This document shows positions 1 to 10,588 of a stretch of 64,000 nucleotides of DNA, one piece after another. A model generated the notes under the pieces. The model saw nothing but the letters and a program-made list of their open reading frames with translations. It did no database searches and was not told where the DNA came from. The DNA comes from Pseudomonas fluorescens NCIMB 11764. GTDB taxonomy: Bacteria; Pseudomonadota; Gammaproteobacteria; Pseudomonadales; Pseudomonadaceae. How positions within the stretch are numbered: position 1 is the first letter of the stretch; each line of letters opens with the position of its first letter. The DNA lies in the NCBI RefSeq assembly GCF_000293885.2, contig NZ_CP010945.1:6592001-6656000 (forward strand), read 5' to 3'. A program made the translations under genes and the position numbers.

Positions 1-230
1 GCTTCTGGCTTCAGGTCCGAGCTGTCGTATTCGAAGTAGAAGGTGGTGATTGCGCGCAGAGCAGCTTCTTCGCTCAGGGAGCCATCAACGGCACCAGTGT
101 TAGCGCCGTAACCAGCGTTTGGATCAACAGCGCCTTCACCGGCGTTGTCGCCGCCTTTGGACGAGCAACCTACAGCTACAGCCATGGCCAGAGCCAGCGC
201 AGCAAATTTACCAAACTTCAGCATTTCCAT
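1..230 (-). CDS. pal: Pal, peptidoglycan-associated lipoprotein (3' part outside the window)
   Basis: Outer-membrane lipoprotein that binds peptidoglycan and TolB as the outer end of the Tol-Pal envelope system. Only the first 76 or so residues are inside the window. They show a lipoprotein signal peptide ending in a VAVGC lipobox, then a glycine- and asparagine-rich linker, then the start of the OmpA-like domain ([16 protein letters not shown]). The ATG at 228-230 follows an AGGAG ribosome site. It is the last gene of the tolQRAB-pal run, 52 bp after tolB. The peptidoglycan-binding residues lie beyond the window edge and cannot be checked. Confidence 0.95.
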   Translation of the reverse strand, partial: MEMLKFGKFAALALAMAVAVGCSSKGGDNAGEGAVDPNAGYGANTGAVDGSLSEEAALRAITTFYFEYDSSDLKPE

Positions 231-282
231 CGTGAAACTCCTAATGAACCCCAGTGTGTTAAGTAAAACGTATAGCGCCGCG

Positions 283-1584
283 TCAGTTCAGGTAAGGGGA
301 CCAGGAAGGTTCTCTGACTTCGCCTTGTGCGGTAGGAAGCGGGAGCCTTACGCGTCCATTAATGGACACGAGCATCAAGACTCCCCGGCCCTGCTGGCGG
401 GTGGCGTAGATTACCATGGTGCCGTTGGGCGCAACAGTAGGCGACTCGTCCAGAGTGCTATCAGTGAGGATTTTTACGCTTCCGCGCTGCAAATCCTGGG
501 CCGCCACCTTGAAATTAGTGAAACCATCCTGGCGATGGATCATCACCAGGGTCTTTTCATCAGCCGAAAGCTTCGGGTTGGCGTTGTAGTTACCGATAAA
601 GGTCACACGCTCCGCACCGCCGCCGCTAACGCTGGACTTGTAGATCTGTGGCTTGCCGCCACGGTCTGACGTGAAGTACAGGGTCGAACCATCCTTGCCC
701 CAGAACGGTTCGGTGTTGATGCCGGGACCGTTGGTGACGCGAGTGATCTGACGCGAACCCAGGTTCATCACATAGATGTCCGGGTTACCGTCTTTCGACA
801 GCACGAACGCCAGGCGATTGCCATCCGGCGACCAGGCTGGTGCGCCATTCAGGCCTTCGAAGTTGGTGATCTGCTCACGGCGACCGGTGTCGATGTTCTG
901 CATGAAAATACGTGGACGCTTCTGCTCGAACGACACATAAGCGATGCGCTTGCCATCCGGTGCGAAACGCGGCGACAGGATCGGCTCGCGCGACTGCAGC
1001 AGGGTCACGGCGCGGGCACCGTCATAATCCGAACGTTGCAGCGTGTAGCGCGTGTTCTTCTCGGAGAAACGCTCCGCAGTCACGTACAGCAGACGAGTCG
1101 AGAACGCACCTTTGATACCGGTGAGTTTTTCGAACGACTGGTCCGCAATGTAGTGCGACATGTCGCGCAGTTGATCAACGCTGCCCGACACGCTGCCGGT
1201 CAGCACTTGCTGTTCGGTGGCGACGTTGAACAGAGCATATTGAACCTGCAGGCGACCGCCCGCTGGAGCAATGCTGCCGACCATGACGTACTGGGCGCCC
1301 AGCGCCTTGAAGTCACGGTAGATGATTTCGCTGGCCTGGCTCGGCTGGCTGATCATGTTCTGCTTTGGAATCGGCGAGTAGTAACCCGAGTTGCGCAGGT
1401 CGTTACCGATGATTTCGGCCATGTCGTCCGGCAGCACGCTGCCGCCCTGGTTGCCGAACGGTACAACGGCGATCGGAGTTGCCCGATCGCTGCCGCTCGT
1501 GACCAGAATGTTTTTTTCATCTGCCGCCGCTATCCCTGCCATGCAGCAGATCACGACAAGCATTCCTCGAAGAAGGTTTCTCAC
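283..1584 (-). CDS. tolB: TolB, periplasmic beta-propeller protein
   Basis: Periplasmic partner of Pal and TolA in the Tol-Pal system, which keeps the outer membrane attached during constriction. The 433 residues match the usual family length. A Sec signal peptide (cleavage near IAAA/DE, residue 21) is followed by the TolB N-terminal domain and a C-terminal propeller built from repeats of the form '[15 protein letters not shown]' and '[14 protein letters not shown]'. The start is a GTG whose last two bases overlap the tolA stop (GTGA), with GAGGAT about 10 bases upstream. This indicates translational coupling to tolA. Confidence 0.97.
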   Translation of the reverse strand: MRNLLRGMLVVICCMAGIAAADEKNILVTSGSDRATPIAVVPFGNQGGSVLPDDMAEIIGNDLRNSGYYSPIPKQNMISQPSQASEIIYRDFKALGAQYVMVGSIAPAGGRLQVQYALFNVATEQQVLTGSVSGSVDQLRDMSHYIADQSFEKLTGIKGAFSTRLLYVTAERFSEKNTRYTLQRSDYDGARAVTLLQSREPILSPRFAPDGKRIAYVSFEQKRPRIFMQNIDTGRREQITNFEGLNGAPAWSPDGNRLAFVLSKDGNPDIYVMNLGSRQITRVTNGPGINTEPFWGKDGSTLYFTSDRGGKPQIYKSSVSGGGAERVTFIGNYNANPKLSADEKTLVMIHRQDGFTNFKVAAQDLQRGSVKILTDSTLDESPTVAPNGTMVIYATRQQGRGVLMLVSINGRVRLPLPTAQGEVREPSWSPYLN

Positions 1585-2660
1585 AAGGCTAGATCCTCAG
1601 GTGTGAATGTCATCTTGAATGAACGATACGGGGCGAAATCGCCCGGCTTCATTCCCTGCATTTCTGTCAAACGTCCAATATTCTTCACCGCCGCTACAGC
1701 CGAAGCGTCAAACGGACCATCACCACTGGACTTGGACACAGTGACCGAAGTCACCGTACCGTCCGGCAACATGCCGATTTGCAGAACGACCGTCATGCCT
1801 TTGCGTGCCGAAGGAGGACGAGCCCAGCCTTCCGCTGCACGAGCACGAATCAAATCATCGAAACTGCCGGCGACTTCGTCACCCTGCTCATCCGCCAAGG
1901 CCTGCTGGCGCTGCGGCGTGTCGGAAAGCAAATCTGCCAGGGCCTGAGCCTTTTTCTCTTCGGCGGATTTACGTGCCGCTTCCTGCGATTTCTTCTTCGC
2001 AGCATCGGCAGCAGCTTTCTTCTTCGCGTCTTCGGCGACTTTCTTTTTCGCCTCTTCAGCTTCAGATTTCTTCTTGGCGTCTTCCGCGGCTTTCTTCTTC
2101 GCGTCTTCGACAATCTTCTTCTTGGCTTCTTCCGCGGCCGCTTTCTTGGCCTCTTCTTCAGCCGCTTTCTTGGCTTCTTCTTCAGACTTCTTCTTAGCTA
2201 TATCAGCCAATTGTTTCTCTTCGGCCTTTTTGGCTTCCGCGGTCTTCTTCGCTTCATCGGCTTTTTTGGCTTCGTCAGCCTTTTTAGCCTCTTCCGCTTT
2301 CTTGGTCTCGTCGGCTTTCTTGGATTCTTCGGCTTTTTGAGCCGCGTCTTCCTTCTTTTGTTCCGCGGCTTTGATCGCTTCCTGCTCGATCAACTTCTGC
2401 TCCATCTGTTCGACTTCGGTCTGGCGCGCGGCGGATTTCTTCGCCTCACCCGCAATCTTCTGATTGGTCTGGGTGGTCGCCTGACTTTTCGACTTCAGCT
2501 GGTACAGGGTTGCCTGGACAATCGGCTTGGCCGGCGGGAGCTCCGGTGTGAAGGCGAAACTGACGAACAGCATGCCGAAAACCAGCACGTGTAAGACAAT
2601 CGCCCAGACACTAGGCCAGAAGTAGCTTTCCGAGGCTGTTGGCTCTCGCTGTTGCTGCAT
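1581..2660 (-). CDS. tolA: TolA, inner-membrane spanning protein of Tol-Pal
   Basis: TolA links the TolQ/TolR motor in the inner membrane to TolB/Pal. The 359 residues show the three classic parts: one N-terminal membrane helix (about residues 17-36), a very long helical segment of Lys/Ala/Glu repeats (about 85-245, e.g. [10 protein letters not shown]), and a compact C-terminal domain (about 260-359) that contacts TolB. The ATG overlaps the last base of tolR (TGATG), and the stop overlaps the tolB start. The low-complexity middle produces long false open frames on both strands, which are not genes. Confidence 0.97.
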   Translation of the reverse strand: MQQQREPTASESYFWPSVWAIVLHVLVFGMLFVSFAFTPELPPAKPIVQATLYQLKSKSQATTQTNQKIAGEAKKSAARQTEVEQMEQKLIEQEAIKAAEQKKEDAAQKAEESKKADETKKAEEAKKADEAKKADEAKKTAEAKKAEEKQLADIAKKKSEEEAKKAAEEEAKKAAAEEAKKKIVEDAKKKAAEDAKKKSEAEEAKKKVAEDAKKKAAADAAKKKSQEAARKSAEEKKAQALADLLSDTPQRQQALADEQGDEVAGSFDDLIRARAAEGWARPPSARKGMTVVLQIGMLPDGTVTSVTVSKSSGDGPFDASAVAAVKNIGRLTEMQGMKPGDFAPYRSFKMTFTPEDLAL

Positions 2661-3121
2661 CAGGGCGCCTCGGTAATCAGGCCAACGTTACCGACTCCGG
2701 CTTTCTGCAACCCGCCCATCGCCCCCATGACGGAACCGTAATCAACGGTCTTGTCGCCGCGGATGAACACTTGGGTACGCTTGCCGCCTTCAGTACCGGC
2801 GCGAATGATCTTGGTCACAGCGTCAGTCATTTGCGGCAAGGTCATTGCCTTGTCCTGCTGCTTTTGCGTGTCGACTTCGCTGCCAAGGTTCCAGTAGTAG
2901 GTCTTGTCAGCCTTGATCGAAATGGTCAGGACCTGGGTGTTGTTGTCCTGCGGCAAGGCTTCGCTGGAAACCTTGGGCAGATCAACTTTCACGCCCTGAT
3001 TGAGCATCGGCGCGGTCACCATGAAGATGACCAGCAGTACCAGCATCACGTCGATGTAAGGCACCACGTTCATCTCGGCGACCGGCTTGCGCTTTTTGCG
3101 AGCTCGAGCGATTAAAGCCAT
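2660..3121 (-). CDS. tolR: TolR, proton-motive-force motor component
   Basis: ExbD/TolR family protein that works with TolQ to convert the proton gradient into movement of TolA. It has 153 residues. A basic cytoplasmic N-terminus (RARKKRKP) is followed by a single membrane helix starting at YIDVMLVLLVIFMV, with the conserved intramembrane Asp at residue 24, then a periplasmic domain. It lies 14 bp downstream of tolQ and overlaps tolA by one base. Confidence 0.97.
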   Translation of the reverse strand: MALIARARKKRKPVAEMNVVPYIDVMLVLLVIFMVTAPMLNQGVKVDLPKVSSEALPQDNNTQVLTISIKADKTYYWNLGSEVDTQKQQDKAMTLPQMTDAVTKIIRAGTEGGKRTQVFIRGDKTVDYGSVMGAMGGLQKAGVGNVGLITEAP

Positions 3122-3135
3122 TGGAAATTACCTGC

Positions 3136-3831
3136 TTATTCTTCGCTGGTGTGCACTTTGCGGTGCAGGATCGCCTGGAATTCATCGGCGAAGGTGTAGT
3201 AACGGCTGATCAGCGTTTCGCTGCGAGCGGCAAAACGGTTGTAAGCGATAACGGCCGGGATGGCTGCGAACAGACCGATCGCGGTGGCAATCAGCGCCTC
3301 GGCAATACCTGGAGCCACGGTGGCCAGGGTCGCTTGCTGGGCAGTCGCCAGACCACGGAAGGAGTTCATGATGCCCCAGACCGTACCGAACAGACCGATG
3401 TACGGGCTGACGGAACCGACGGTGGCAAGGAACGGCAGGCTCTGCTCGAGCTTTTCTTCTTCGCGGGAAATGGCTACGCGCATGGCACGGGCCACGCCTT
3501 CCATGACCGCTTCCGGGTCAACGCCTGGCTGCTGGCGCAGACGGGAGAATTCCTTGAAGCCGGCACGGAAGATCTGCTCAACGCCCGAATCCGGATCAGG
3601 GTTGCTGCCGGCCTGACGGTAGAGCTTGGACAGGTCGATGCCCGACCAGAAGCGCTCTTCAAAGCTCTCCAGGGCACGTCGACCCGCGCGCAGCAAGTTG
3701 CTGCGCTGAAAGATCATGATCCATGAGGTCACCGATGCGGCTACCAGGATCAGCATTACCAGTTGCACCACGATACTGGCATTGCTGACCAGGCTCCACA
3801 TGGAGGAATGGTCGACGACGTTAGCTTCCAC
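3136..3831 (-). CDS. tolQ: TolQ, proton channel subunit of Tol-Pal
   Basis: ExbB/TolQ/MotA-type inner-membrane protein that forms the proton channel with TolR. The 231 residues have three hydrophobic helices, near residues 18-38, 135-155 and 170-190, with the conserved [10 protein letters not shown] and [15 protein letters not shown] segments. The start is a GTG supported by an AGGAG site 7 bases upstream. The first 11 bases overlap the end of ybgC, so the two are probably translated together. Confidence 0.97.
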   Translation of the reverse strand: MEANVVDHSSMWSLVSNASIVVQLVMLILVAASVTSWIMIFQRSNLLRAGRRALESFEERFWSGIDLSKLYRQAGSNPDPDSGVEQIFRAGFKEFSRLRQQPGVDPEAVMEGVARAMRVAISREEEKLEQSLPFLATVGSVSPYIGLFGTVWGIMNSFRGLATAQQATLATVAPGIAEALIATAIGLFAAIPAVIAYNRFAARSETLISRYYTFADEFQAILHRKVHTSEE

Positions 3832-4288
3832 GCTTTATCTCCTGCTTTGAGTGAGTACCCGCGCCGCTCACGTCGGCAAAGGCCGCACGTAGAGCTTCGG
3901 GAATGGCCCGGGGTTTTAAACTTTCAGTGCGCACACAGGCCACCAGAAACTGCCCTTCGCAGAGCAGCACATTATCCGTGGCTCGCCTGACCTGCTGCTT
4001 GAAGCGCAGGCTGACACGGTTCAATTCGATTACTTCAGCGCTTACCAGGAGTTCGTCGTCCAGTCGCGCCGGCGCGTGATAACGCGCTTCGCTGGAATGC
4101 ACGACAAACAACAGGTCCTCTCCTGCCAGCTGGGATTGGGCAAAGCCCAGCTCCCGGAGCCGCTCGGTTCGAGCCCGTTCCATAAACTTGAGGTAATTAA
4201 CGTAATACACGATGCCGCCCGCATCGGTGTCCTCGTAATAAACGCGACAACGAAGTGCGAAAGGCTCAAGCCCGTTTTGCGCGCGCAT
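3821..4288 (-). CDS. ybgC: YbgC, hotdog-fold acyl-CoA thioesterase
   Basis: Small cytoplasmic 4-hydroxybenzoyl-CoA-thioesterase-like enzyme that hydrolyses acyl-CoA thioesters. It is nearly always the first gene of the tol operon, although its role there is unsettled. The 155 residues contain the family signature [16 protein letters not shown], with the catalytic Asp at residue 22 (equivalent to Asp18 in E. coli YbgC). A 127-bp gap to the ruvB stop upstream could hold the tol promoter, but no clear -35/-10 pair was identified. Confidence 0.95.
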   Translation of the reverse strand: MRAQNGLEPFALRCRVYYEDTDAGGIVYYVNYLKFMERARTERLRELGFAQSQLAGEDLLFVVHSSEARYHAPARLDDELLVSAEVIELNRVSLRFKQQVRRATDNVLLCEGQFLVACVRTESLKPRAIPEALRAAFADVSGAGTHSKQEIKRGS

Positions 4289-4415
4289 ACTCTAGTGCTT
4301 ACTCCTCAGGTTGCCAATCCGGCCAGGCAACTGTTTTTCATTGATTCACGGCTTTCTCGCGAAAGTACGGTCCTAGGACAGCACAATGCCCGAAAATTCT
4401 GCCCGCAAATGTTAA

Positions 4416-5477
4416 TTAATCGTCCACGGCATCAAGGAACTCGTCTACCACGGGCATCTCGCCCAATCGTGACGGAATATTTAAACCGAAATGCAGATAG
4501 GCATGCCGGGTGACCACCCGCCCCCGCGGTGTGCGCATGATGTAGCCCTGCTGGATCAGGTACGGTTCCAGCACGTCTTCGATGGTGTGACGTTCTTCGC
4601 TGATCGCAGCAGCCAGGCTGTCGACGCCGACCGGCCCACCGTCGAACTTCTCGATCATGGTCAGCAGCAGACGTCGGTCCTGGTGGTCGAAGCCACGCTC
4701 ATCGACATCCAGCAGATTCAAGGCCAGATCGGCAATCGGTTTGGTGATGTGGCCCTGGGCGCGAACTTCAGCGAAATCGCGCACCCGACGCAACAAACGG
4801 TTGGCAATCCGCGGCGTTCCACGGGCACGACGGGCGATTTCGAAGGCGCCTTCCGGGTCCAGCGGCAAGCCGAGGATGTTCGCCGAACGACTGACAATCG
4901 TCGCCAGATCAGCCGTGCTGTAAAACTCGAGGCGCTGGACGATCCCGAAGCGGTCACGCAGCGGGTTGGTCAGCATGCCGGCGCGAGTCGTCGCCCCTAC
5001 CAGCGTAAACGGCGGCAAATCCAGTTTGATCGAACGCGCAGCCGGCCCTTCGCCAATCATGATGTCGAGCTGGAAATCCTCCATGGCCGGGTACAGCACT
5101 TCTTCGACAATCGGCGACAGCCGATGGATTTCGTCGATGAACAGCACGTCGTGAGGCTCAAGGTTGGTCAGCAGTGCGGCCAGGTCACCGGGACGCTCAA
5201 GGACCGGGCCCGAGGTGCTTTTGATCGACACACCCATTTCCTGGGCGATGATGTTGGCCAGGGTAGTTTTACCCAGGCCTGGCGGGCCGAAGATCAGCGT
5301 GTGGTCGAGGGACTCATTACGTCCACGGGCAGCCTGGATGAACAGCTCCATTTGCTCGCGAACGGTCGGCTGACCAATGTATTCGGCCAGACTGACAGGA
5401 CGAATCGCCCGGTCCTGGACTTCCTCACGGTCGCGAGGGCCAGGCGTGGCGGCTATCAGACGATCAGCTTCAATCAC
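4416..5477 (-). CDS. ruvB: RuvB, Holliday-junction branch-migration motor
   Basis: AAA+ ATPase that drives branch migration with RuvA during recombinational repair. The 353 residues carry Walker A (GPPGLGKTT), Walker B (VLFIDEIHR), the sensor region GATTRAG and a C-terminal winged-helix DNA-binding domain. The GTG start lies directly after the ruvA TAA stop with no gap, with AAGGGA about 8-9 bases upstream inside ruvA. This indicates a coupled ruvAB unit. Confidence 0.97.
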   Translation of the reverse strand: MIEADRLIAATPGPRDREEVQDRAIRPVSLAEYIGQPTVREQMELFIQAARGRNESLDHTLIFGPPGLGKTTLANIIAQEMGVSIKSTSGPVLERPGDLAALLTNLEPHDVLFIDEIHRLSPIVEEVLYPAMEDFQLDIMIGEGPAARSIKLDLPPFTLVGATTRAGMLTNPLRDRFGIVQRLEFYSTADLATIVSRSANILGLPLDPEGAFEIARRARGTPRIANRLLRRVRDFAEVRAQGHITKPIADLALNLLDVDERGFDHQDRRLLLTMIEKFDGGPVGVDSLAAAISEERHTIEDVLEPYLIQQGYIMRTPRGRVVTRHAYLHFGLNIPSRLGEMPVVDEFLDAVDD

Positions 5478-6095
5478 TTAGATCATTCCCTTAAGGGCAC
5501 GACGAATCATGTCTTCACTGCTCAAACCTTTCTCCTTGATCGCGGAAATCGCCTTGCTGGCTTCCTGCGGCTTGTAGCCCAGGGAGATCAGCGCGCTGAC
5601 CGCGTCATTTTCGGCGGTAGCAACCGGATGCGGCGCATCTGGCCCGCCCGGCTGATTGGGCACCAACGCGAACATCGCCGGTACGGTTTCCCAGGCTTTG
5701 AAGCGATCCTTGAGTTCCACCAGCAGACGCTCGGCCGTCTTCTTGCCCACGCCCGGCACCTTGGTCAGCGCCGAGGTGTCCTGGGATTGCACGCAACGTA
5801 CCAGTTCGTCGACTTCCAGGCTCGACATCAAGGCCAGCGCCAGTTTCGGCCCCACACCATTGAGACGGATCAACTCACGAAAAAAGTCTCGCTCACGCTT
5901 GCTGGCGAAACCATAGAGTAACTGCGCGTCTTCGCGTACGACCAAATGGGTGTGCAGCGTCAGCGGTTCACCGACCGACGGCAAGCGATACAGCGTAGTC
6001 ATGGGCACTTCAAGCTCATACCCCAGACCGTTTACATCCAGAATCAGGTGCGGCGGCTGTTTCTCAGCCAGTGTGCCGCGCAAGCGTCCAATCAC
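5478..6095 (-). CDS. ruvA: RuvA, Holliday-junction DNA-binding subunit
   Basis: Tetrameric junction-binding protein that loads RuvB. The 205 residues show an OB-fold N-terminus (IGRLRGTL...), the helix-hairpin-helix region ([11 protein letters not shown] and [12 protein letters not shown]) and the small C-terminal UBA-like domain that contacts RuvB ([17 protein letters not shown]). It starts with GTG behind an AGGA site. It is separated from ruvC by 114 bp containing a strong hairpin. Confidence 0.97.
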   Translation of the reverse strand: MIGRLRGTLAEKQPPHLILDVNGLGYELEVPMTTLYRLPSVGEPLTLHTHLVVREDAQLLYGFASKRERDFFRELIRLNGVGPKLALALMSSLEVDELVRCVQSQDTSALTKVPGVGKKTAERLLVELKDRFKAWETVPAMFALVPNQPGGPDAPHPVATAENDAVSALISLGYKPQEASKAISAIKEKGLSSEDMIRRALKGMI

Positions 6096-6147
6096 GTTTC
6101 AGATCCTTGAGCGTTGGCCAGACCGGTGCTGGCGACTGACAGAACAA

Positions 6148-6180
6148 GGGTTTTGCGCCGACAACACAGGCGCAAAACCC
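6148..6180 (-). terminator. 12-bp perfect hairpin between ruvC and ruvA
   Basis: Arms 6148-6159 and 6169-6180 (GGGTTTTGCGCC and its complement) are perfect and enclose a 9-base loop. On the minus strand the stem is followed only by TTGTTCT, so it may be a weak terminator, an attenuator between ruvC and ruvAB, or a structure protecting the mRNA. Confidence 0.5.
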
Positions 6181-6209
6181 TCATTCCGTAAAAATGACTG
6201 CTGATGCTA

Positions 6210-6734
6210 TCAGAGACGCAGGCGCCCGCCACGACTGCGTGCCGTGCCCAAGCCATGTGGCAGAAGGCTGGAACGGGTATGAGCATGGCATATGGCAATC
6301 GCCAGGGCGTCCGAAGCATCGATTTGCGGCTTGCTGATCAGTTTCAGCATGTGCATGACCATCATCTGCACCTGCTCTTTATTGGCCGCGCCGGTCCCGG
6401 TCACGGCTTGCTTGACCTGGGTCGCGGTGTATTCGGCGATTTCGAGGTTTTCTTCGGCGCCGGCAACGATTGCCGCACCGCGCGCCTGGCCGAGTTTCAA
6501 CGCAGAGTCGGCGTTACGCGCCATGAACACCTTTTCGATGCCCATGGTCACCGGGCCGTAGGTCTGGATGACTTCTCGAACGCCGCGATAGACGATTTGC
6601 AAACGCTCATGCAGCTCGCCCGAGCCGGTGCGAATGCAACCCGACGCGACGTACACGCAGCCACGCCCGGTATCGCGTACCACGCCGTAACCGGTGATGC
6701 GCGAACCGGGGTCGATACCAAGAATTAAAGTCAT
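6210..6734 (-). CDS. ruvC: RuvC, Holliday-junction resolvase
   Basis: Endonuclease that cuts Holliday junctions moved by RuvAB. The 174 residues start with the RNase H-like strand [15 protein letters not shown], carrying the first catalytic Asp (residue 8). They include the acidic motif MGIEKVF and the C-terminal [14 protein letters not shown] with the remaining active-site acids. It is the first gene of the ruvC-ruvA-ruvB set. A REP pair sits between it and yebC. Confidence 0.97.
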   Translation of the reverse strand: MTLILGIDPGSRITGYGVVRDTGRGCVYVASGCIRTGSGELHERLQIVYRGVREVIQTYGPVTMGIEKVFMARNADSALKLGQARGAAIVAGAEENLEIAEYTATQVKQAVTGTGAANKEQVQMMVMHMLKLISKPQIDASDALAIAICHAHTRSSLLPHGLGTARSRGGRLRL

Positions 6735-6784
6735 AACGCCTGCGGGTTAGGTAAAAGCACGATATCCAATACACGAATAACAAG

Positions 6785-6874
6785 TGTGGGAGCGAGCCTG
6801 CTCGCGAAAGCGGTTTTATATTCAGCAACGATACTGCCTGAATATCCGCATTCGCGAGCAGGCTCGCTCCCACA
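6785..6874. repeat. REP pair, 'GGGAGCGAGCC' family
   Basis: Two copies of a 24-bp REP unit face each other: 6785-6808 (starts TGTGGGAGCGAGCC) and 6851-6874, its exact reverse complement. They are 42 bases apart in the yebC-ruvC gap. Each unit is itself partly palindromic (GAGCCTGCTCGC). This is an extragenic repeat typical of fluorescent pseudomonads. Confidence 0.9.
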
Positions 6875-6891
6875 TTGGATCTTAGTCGCCC

Positions 6892-7638
6892 TTAACCGAG
6901 CTGCGCAGCCACCGATTCGGGGATGTCGGCATTGGAATAGACGTTCTGCACATCATCCAGGTCTTCAAGCATGTCGATCAGCTTGAGGACTTTCTCGGCG
7001 CCTTCCAGGTCCAGTTCGGCGCTGGTGGTCGGCAACATGACGATTTCCGCATCATCACCTTTGAAACCCGCCGCTTCCAGCGCGTTGCGCACGGAGTAGA
7101 ACCCGGCGAACGAGGTGAACACGTCGATGGAACCGTCTTCGTTAGTCACCACGTCATCGGCGTCCGCGTCCATGGCCGCTTCGATCAAGGCATCCTCATC
7201 AACGCCCGGCGCGAAGGAAATCTGCCCCTTGCGCTCGAACAGATAGGCCACGGATCCGTCGGTCCCCAGGTTGCCGCCGCACTTGCTGAACGCGTGGCGA
7301 ACAGCTGCTGCGGTGCGGTTACGGTTGTCGGTCATGCACTCGACCATCACCGCCACGCCACCCGGGCCGTAGCCTTCGTAGCTCAGTTCGACCATGTCGT
7401 CGGTATCGGCGGCGCCGGCACCGCGGGCCACCGCCCGATCGATGATGTCGCGGCTCATGTTTGCGCCCAGCGCCTTGTCCAGGGCCAGGCGCAGACGCGG
7501 ATTGGAGCCCGGATCACCGCCGCCCTGACGGGCCGCAACGGTCAGCTCACGAATCCACTTGGTGAAAATCTTGCCCTTCTTGGCATCCTGACGTTCTTTG
7601 CGGTGCTTGATGTTCGCCCACTTGGAATGACCCGCCAT
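6892..7638 (-). CDS. yebC: YebC/PmpR family regulator/translation factor
   Basis: Cytoplasmic protein of the YebC/TACO1 family. Members are described both as DNA-binding regulators (PmpR of P. aeruginosa, which controls the PQS receptor gene) and as translation factors that relieve ribosome stalling. The 248 residues open with the hallmark [22 protein letters not shown] and include the conserved [10 protein letters not shown]. The ATG at 7636-7638 was chosen because it begins the conserved MAGHSKW and has GGAGCGAG upstream. An in-frame upstream extension has no family support. Confidence 0.95.
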   Translation of the reverse strand: MAGHSKWANIKHRKERQDAKKGKIFTKWIRELTVAARQGGGDPGSNPRLRLALDKALGANMSRDIIDRAVARGAGAADTDDMVELSYEGYGPGGVAVMVECMTDNRNRTAAAVRHAFSKCGGNLGTDGSVAYLFERKGQISFAPGVDEDALIEAAMDADADDVVTNEDGSIDVFTSFAGFYSVRNALEAAGFKGDDAEIVMLPTTSAELDLEGAEKVLKLIDMLEDLDDVQNVYSNADIPESVAAQLG

Positions 7639-7719
7639 AACTCGCTCCGAATTCTCTTTGAAACGTTGCCCGCTGTGCACGATGCGCCAGCCAGCAATAC
7701 AAAAATCCTGACCTAAAGA

Positions 7720-7748
7720 AAAGGCGCATCCGGGAAGGATGCGCCTTT
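7720..7748 (-). terminator. Intrinsic terminator of aspS
   Basis: Perfect 12-bp arms (7720-7731 and 7737-7748, AAAGGCGCATCC) with a 5-base loop. Read on the minus strand the hairpin is followed by TTTTCTTT. It lies 10 bases past the aspS stop. Confidence 0.85.
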
Positions 7749-7758
7749 GCGGTCAGCC

Positions 7759-9534
7759 TTACTCAGCTTTTGGCGTTTCGCGCAGACGAATATGAAGCTC
7801 GCGCAGCGCCTTGGCATCCACCACGCCCGGTGCTTGCGTCATCACGTCCGCAGCACTCTGGGTTTTCGGGAAGGCAATCACTTCACGGATCGACTGGGCG
7901 CCGGTCATCAGCATCACCAGACGGTCCAGGCCGAACGCCAGGCCACCGTGTGGCGGCGCGCCGTATTTCAGGGCGTCGAGCAGGAAGCCGAATTTCTCTT
8001 CCTGTTCCGCTTCATTGATACCCAGCAGACGGAACACCGACTGTTGCATTTCCTTGCGATGGATACGGATCGAACCGCCACCCAGCTCAGTACCGTTGAG
8101 CACCATGTCGTAGGCACGGGACAAAGCGGTCGCCGGGCTGGCTTCCAGTTCTTCCGGGGTGCACTTCGGTGCGGTGAACGGGTGGTGCAAGGCGCTGAAG
8201 CTGCCGTCGTCGTTCTCTTCGAACATCGGGAAGTCAACGACCCACATTGGCGCCCACTTGCAGGTCAGCAGCTCCAGGTCGTGGCCGAGCTTGATCCGCA
8301 GCGCGCCCAGGGCCTCGCTGACGATCTTGGCTTTGTCGGCACCGAAGAACACGATGTCGCCATCAACCGCGCCAACGCGATCAAGGATCACATTGAGGTT
8401 GGCTTCAGGGATGTTCTTGACGATCGGCGATTGCAGACCCTCGACACCCTTGGCGCGCTCGTTGACCTTGATGTACGCCAGGCCCTTGGCACCGTAGATG
8501 CCGACGAACTTGGTGTAGTCGTCGATCTGCTTGCGCGGCATGCTCGCCGCGCCTGGAACGCGCAAGGCGGCAACACGGCATTTCGGATCGTTGGCAGGAC
8601 CGCTGAAGACTTTGAAGTCGACTTCTTTCAGCTGGTCGGCAACGTCCACCAGCTCCAGCGGGTTACGCAGGTCCGGCTTGTCGGAACCGTAACGACGCAT
8701 GGCTTCTTCGAAGGTCATGTGCGGGAATTCGCCGAATTCCAGATCCAGCACTTCCTTGAACAGGGTGCGGATCATGCCTTCGGTGAGGCCCATGATGTCT
8801 TTTTCATCGAGGAAGCTGGTTTCGATGTCGATCTGGGTGAATTCAGGCTGACGGTCGGCACGCAGGTCTTCGTCGCGGAAGCATTTGGCGATCTGGTAGT
8901 AACGGTCGAAGCCGGCGACCATCAGCAATTGCTTGAACAGCTGAGGCGATTGCGGCAGGGCGAAGAACGAACCGGCGTGAGTACGGCTTGGCACCAGGTA
9001 GTCACGTGCGCCCTCAGGCGTGGCACGGGTCAGGATCGGCGTCTCGACGTCGAGGAAGCCGTTCTCGTCCAGGTAACGGCGGATGCTGGTGGTCATGCGC
9101 GAACGCAGACGCAGTTTCTCGGCCATTTCCGGACGACGCAGATCAAGGAAACGATAACGCAGGCGGGTTTCTTCACCGACGTCGGAGAACTCGTTCAGTG
9201 GGAACGGCGGGGTTTCCGATTCGTTCAGCACTTCAAGTTCGTAACCCAGGACTTCGATCATGCCCGAGGCCATGTTGGCGTTCGTGGCACCGGCCGGACG
9301 CAGGCGCACCTTGCCGGTGATCTTCACGACGTACTCGCTGCGCACGCGATCGGCGGCGGCGAAGCTCTCGGCGCGGTCCGGGTCGAACACCACCTGGGCC
9401 AGACCGTCACGATCACGGATATCGAGGAAAATCACCCCACCGTGGTCACGGCGACGGTGAACCCATCCGCAAAGGGTAATTTCCTGGCCTTCCAGGCTTT
9501 CGTTCAGTTGGCCGCAATAATGGCTGCGCATCAT
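7759..9534 (-). CDS. aspS: Aspartyl-tRNA synthetase, probably non-discriminating type
   Basis: Class IIb synthetase that charges tRNA-Asp. The 591 residues contain the N-terminal OB-fold anticodon-binding domain, the class II catalytic core with motif 2 ([20 protein letters not shown]), the bacterial GAD insert and motif 3 ([12 protein letters not shown]). His31 and Gly82 are the residues I recall as marking the relaxed enzymes of Pseudomonas that also charge tRNA-Asn for GatCAB conversion. That assignment is inferred. The first of two tandem ATGs was taken as the start. Confidence 0.97.
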   Translation of the reverse strand: MMRSHYCGQLNESLEGQEITLCGWVHRRRDHGGVIFLDIRDRDGLAQVVFDPDRAESFAAADRVRSEYVVKITGKVRLRPAGATNANMASGMIEVLGYELEVLNESETPPFPLNEFSDVGEETRLRYRFLDLRRPEMAEKLRLRSRMTTSIRRYLDENGFLDVETPILTRATPEGARDYLVPSRTHAGSFFALPQSPQLFKQLLMVAGFDRYYQIAKCFRDEDLRADRQPEFTQIDIETSFLDEKDIMGLTEGMIRTLFKEVLDLEFGEFPHMTFEEAMRRYGSDKPDLRNPLELVDVADQLKEVDFKVFSGPANDPKCRVAALRVPGAASMPRKQIDDYTKFVGIYGAKGLAYIKVNERAKGVEGLQSPIVKNIPEANLNVILDRVGAVDGDIVFFGADKAKIVSEALGALRIKLGHDLELLTCKWAPMWVVDFPMFEENDDGSFSALHHPFTAPKCTPEELEASPATALSRAYDMVLNGTELGGGSIRIHRKEMQQSVFRLLGINEAEQEEKFGFLLDALKYGAPPHGGLAFGLDRLVMLMTGAQSIREVIAFPKTQSAADVMTQAPGVVDAKALRELHIRLRETPKAE

Positions 9535-9634
9535 GGTAGTGGTTTCACTTCTCGTAATTCGAAATTCGGTTGGAGGCCTTGCATTCAGGATGATGCAAGA
9601 GCTCGCACGTGTCGTTCAACTCAGGTTCCAGACC

Positions 9635-9856
9635 CTAGTCGGCTTTGTCGCCGCCGGCCAGATTCTTCTTGGAACCGGTCTTGAAATCGGTTTCGTACCA
9701 GCCGGTGCCACTGAGGCGGAAGCCCGGCATGGACAGCATCTTCTTTAGCTCTGGCGCCTGGCAGGCAGGGCAGTCGACCAGCGGTGCTGCGCTGATCTTT
9801 TGAATGGCTTCCAACTGATGACCACAGGAAGCACATTGATAGTCGTACATCGGCAT
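9635..9856 (-). CDS. FmdB-family zinc-ribbon protein
   Basis: Small 73-residue protein with the FmdB/CxxC putative regulatory signature: MPMYDYQCASCGHQLEAI, a second CPAC pair, and a conserved PGFRLSGTGWYETDFK tail. The two Cys pairs should bind one zinc. The family has no settled function, although it is often annotated as regulatory. The start is the ATG at 9854-9856, where family similarity begins; a much longer in-frame extension upstream is unsupported. It lies about 100 bp upstream of aspS in the same direction. Confidence 0.88.
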   Translation of the reverse strand: MPMYDYQCASCGHQLEAIQKISAAPLVDCPACQAPELKKMLSMPGFRLSGTGWYETDFKTGSKKNLAGGDKAD

Positions 9857-9993
9857 GGGGGTTGTCTCGGCGATCAGATTGCTACCGCGCACGCTGGGTT
9901 TTGCGGCAAAGAGCGGGATTATATCCATTAAATGCAGCCTGTGCAGCCGTAAGACTGCACAGACCGACACTCGACGCATTGCGCTGCCACGGG

Positions 9994-10332
9994 TTACGCC
10001 ATGACGACGCAATTCCCTTCCTTGAGGCTGTGCACCACGCAGACAACCCGCACCAGCCCGCTGAAGTTCTTTACCCCACCGTGGCGCAAATGCACTTCGC
10101 GATCCACGTGGGACAGCAGGGCACTGACCGAGCAGCAATTGATCCTGGCCATTTCCCCCAAAATATCCCAATACACCTGCTCCAGTCGCAAGCAGGTGGC
10201 AAAGCCATTCAAACGTATCGACCGGGATAATGGCCGAGCCAGGCCCATGTCGAATTCACTGATAAACGGATCGATCCTTACTTCCTTGAACGGCCCCACC
10301 CTTGCGTCGTTTAACCTGCTTTCATAAACCAT
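9994..10332 (-). CDS. Ribbon-helix-helix domain protein (RHH_4 type)
   Basis: 112-residue protein with a ribbon-helix-helix fold of the RHH_4 type: RSIRLNGFATCLRLEQVYWD, then a helix ending SVSALLSHVDREV, and a tail NFSGLVRVVCVVHSL. Proteins of this fold usually bind DNA as dimers. The target is unknown. The ATG at 10330-10332 was preferred over one 21 bases upstream because it alone has a well-placed AGGAG. It probably has its own promoter, because 137 bp separate its stop from the FmdB gene. Confidence 0.75.
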   Translation of the reverse strand: MVYESRLNDARVGPFKEVRIDPFISEFDMGLARPLSRSIRLNGFATCLRLEQVYWDILGEMARINCCSVSALLSHVDREVHLRHGGVKNFSGLVRVVCVVHSLKEGNCVVMA

Positions 10333-10588
10333 CCGTTGACACTCCTTTGCCATCCCTGGTTTCGATAAGAGCCATGTTGCGGGTCTTATAAAAGCGCAGG
10401 CGCAAAGTTATATCCAGATGACTTTATGACCATCGACGTAGGATAAGCCAACAACTGAAGGCAGATCATGGAGACCGTCCTAGTCGGGACAAAGTCCTAC
10501 ACAATCGGGGGCAAGATCGCTCAACTAACTGCCCCCCAAGACAGGGCGCGCACAACACAGGAACAGCGTGATCCGCGCTCTGGCAGCG

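Noticed and set aside
1779..2594. Leucine/phenylalanine-rich plus-strand frame opposite tolA that looks like a membrane protein
   Set aside because: It is the complement of the Lys/Ala/Glu repeats of TolA, which always reads as hydrophobic residues on the other strand.
6607..6986. Frames starting MGASLLA on both strands around 6.6-7.0 kb
   Set aside because: The MGASLLA sequence is a translation of the REP unit, a common false gene start in these genomes.
7747..9684. Long plus-strand frame opposite aspS
   Set aside because: Codon-phase shadow of aspS; no recognisable protein.
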